Assembly (NCBI GenBank): GCA_946611635.1
Contig: CAMODW010000006.1
Span: forward strand, 1 to 42,388
DNA: 42,388 nucleotides
Source: an uncultured Bacillota bacterium
GTDB lineage: Bacteria; Bacillota_I; Bacilli_A; RF39; UBA660
Direction of reading: 5' to 3'
Shown: in pieces, positions 41,323 through 42,388 of the stretch
Numbering within the stretch: the stretch's first letter is position 1
Layout: the number at the start of each line of letters is the position of its first letter
The notes under the pieces: generated by a model
The model's database searches: none
What the model was told of the DNA's origin: nothing
The model's input: the letters and a program-made list of their open reading frames with translations, nothing else
Made by a program: the position numbers and the translations under genes

Positions 41323-41960
41323 TAAAAATTCATTATATAAGGAAATATTCTTGGTATTAGGCCAACTAGTATTATACCTACTAGAAATAAAAGTAATATT
41401 AATATCATATGTATTTTGTTTTCTTTTAGTTTTGGGCTCAAATTATGAAGTAATGTATATATTAAAGCTATTACAAAGATTGTTATTATTGCTATTAAAT
41501 ATGTCTTTAAATCTTTGGGTATTCCTCCATCTGTAAAAACAGGATTATTAAATATTTTATCATAGTCTTCAAAACCACCAAAAAAGGATGATAGAATGAT
41601 AAATAAACCTGCTCCTCCATGAGTACATAAAAATATCAAACCAAATACCGGTACATTAAGACCAATAAATAAACCTGCTAAGAAGAATATTAAACCAAAG
41701 AAATAAATAAGTATTAATTCTATTCTAGAAGAAAGAAAACCACAAAGAATAAATAATATGCAAATACCAACAAGGATGGCTTTTCCTTTTTCTATCCCTA
41801 AAAAAATAGTTGATTTATTATCTATATCAGTTATTCCTAATTCTTCTAATCCTCTTTGAGCTATTAAATCTGCTCTATTCTTATCATAAGTGTTTATTTT
41901 ATATAATTCTTCTATATATCTATCAAAATTAGGTTTATTTATATCGTTATTTGAGCTCAT
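41322..41960 (-). CDS. Multi-span membrane protein of unknown function
   Basis: The 212-residue protein begins with a soluble N-terminal region (1-55, DRYIEELYKINTYDKNRADL) and has about six hydrophobic segments at roughly 58-75, 78-97, 99-125, 150-170, and 182-205. No family or catalytic motif was recognised. It starts 35 bases downstream of the partial gene to its right and ends in a terminator, so the two probably form an operon. Confidence 0.75.
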   Translation of the reverse strand: MSSNNDINKPNFDRYIEELYKINTYDKNRADLIAQRGLEELGITDIDNKSTIFLGIEKGKAILVGICILFILCGFLSSRIELILIYFFGLIFFLAGLFIGLNVPVFGLIFLCTHGGAGLFIILSSFFGGFEDYDKIFNNPVFTDGGIPKDLKTYLIAIITIFVIALIYTLLHNLSPKLKENKIHMILILLLFLVGIILVGLIPRIFPYIMNF

Positions 41961-41995
41961 ATTACTACTCCTTTATTATTAATAGTATTATATTA

Positions 41996-42388
41996 TTAAA
42001 TTCCTACTTTAGAAACAATATATATTGCAAAACCTATAATAACTATTGTAATTACCAATACTACTCCTAAAGCACCTACTAATAAAATGCTTCCTTTATT
42101 CTCTATTGTTTCGTCGAAAGCATCAAAATCATAATTATCTAGATATGGTGCTATGCGGAATAGATATTTATTATTGTTAGTATCTTTTATTTCCTTATCA
42201 AGTGTTTCTAGATTAGATGATTTAAAGATTCTTTCAAAATTATCATAATTATATTTAAGTATTTCTTTATATGACTTATATTCTTCAAATTCTAGATGTT
42301 CTTTAGTTACTTTATCTATTATTTTATAAAGTGTTACATTATTATCTATTATCATATTTGTTAATTCTTTAATATATTGATAATAATG
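41996..42388 (-). CDS. Tail-anchored protein of unknown function, partial at the right edge
   Basis: The frame is open to the window edge, and the internal ATG at 42353-42355 has no Shine-Dalgarno, so the gene probably begins outside the window. The visible part has a charged helical region (KIIDKVTKEHLEFEEY) and one C-terminal transmembrane segment of about 27 residues (SILLVGALGVVLVITIVIIG) ending two residues after a lysine. This is the layout of a tail-anchored membrane protein. No function is recognised. Confidence 0.65.
   Translation of the reverse strand, partial: HYYQYIKELTNMIIDNNVTLYKIIDKVTKEHLEFEEYKSYKEILKYNYDNFERIFKSSNLETLDKEIKDTNNNKYLFRIAPYLDNYDFDAFDETIENKGSILLVGALGVVLVITIVIIGFAIYIVSKVGI

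Noticed and set aside
1-42388. Mycoplasma-type code with TGA as tryptophan
   Set aside because: rlmN, prpC and rsgA all end in TGA within ATGA overlaps, and Trp codons in the main genes are TGG, so TGA is a stop here.

Overview
The window is AT-rich, densely packed DNA from a low-GC Gram-positive bacterium. Most likely it is a small-genome, gut-type member of the Bacilli/Mollicutes-related lineages (RF39-like or similar); this placement is inferred from gene content and was not computed. The gene set is Firmicutes-like: rlmN-prpC-prkC-rsgA-rpe, ftsA-ftsZ, infC-rpmI-rplT with an L20-type leader, SipW/TasA-like proteins and a type VIIb secretion locus. TGA ends several genes in ATGA overlaps (rlmN/prpC, prpC/prkC, rsgA/rpe), so the code is the standard bacterial one and not the Mycoplasma code. 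Almost everything lies on the minus strand. Only two genes, at 38458-39913, lie on the plus strand. No gene-free stretch reaches 300 bases, and no tRNA, rRNA, CRISPR array or insertion sequence was seen.

Layout, left to right (minus-strand transcription runs right to left). 1-1345: the start of a heavy-metal-associated (CopA-like) protein cut by the window edge, a GIY-YIG protein and a metallo-beta-lactamase-fold hydrolase. 1385-6951: one housekeeping operon of rlmN, the PP2C phosphatase, the PASTA kinase, rsgA, rpe and a small membrane protein, with a recognisable promoter and terminator. 6998-8867: two membrane proteins, one with a 45-bp tandem-repeat Pro/Val-rich tail. 8868-11248: ftsA-ftsZ. 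11253-12759: infC-rpmI-rplT behind a consensus promoter and an attenuator leader; infC appears to start at an AUA codon and L20 carries an unusual C-terminal extension. 12764-17875: a SipW/TasA-like surface-protein operon (TasA-like protein, SipW-type signal peptidase, DUF5305-like protein, large Hint-domain protein). 17905-23177: an operon of a HelD-like helicase, a coiled-coil metallophosphoesterase and a membrane-anchored GH114-like glycosidase.

23228-38311 is the most distinctive region, a type VIIb secretion (T7SSb) locus. An EssC ATPase is transcribed from its own promoter. It is followed by a glycosyltransferase with TPR repeats, then a second operon: EsaB/YukD-like protein, three WXG100-like proteins, a 1308-residue protein with a WXG100-like head and many YD-type repeats, a 71-residue helical protein, a 999-residue low-complexity protein and a DUF4176 protein. 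EsaA, EssA and EssB are not recognisable here. Divergent from essC is an atypical protein-kinase-fold protein, followed by a small gene that seems to have lost its start codon. The right end holds a small unknown gene, a DUF362 protein and two membrane proteins, the last running off the window.

How the parts may work together: the SipW cluster and the T7SS locus are two independent routes for building or decorating the cell surface. PrkC/PrpC and FtsA/FtsZ supply the envelope-growth and division context, and the GH114 protein suggests handling of amino-sugar polysaccharide. These links are inferences from proximity and family knowledge.
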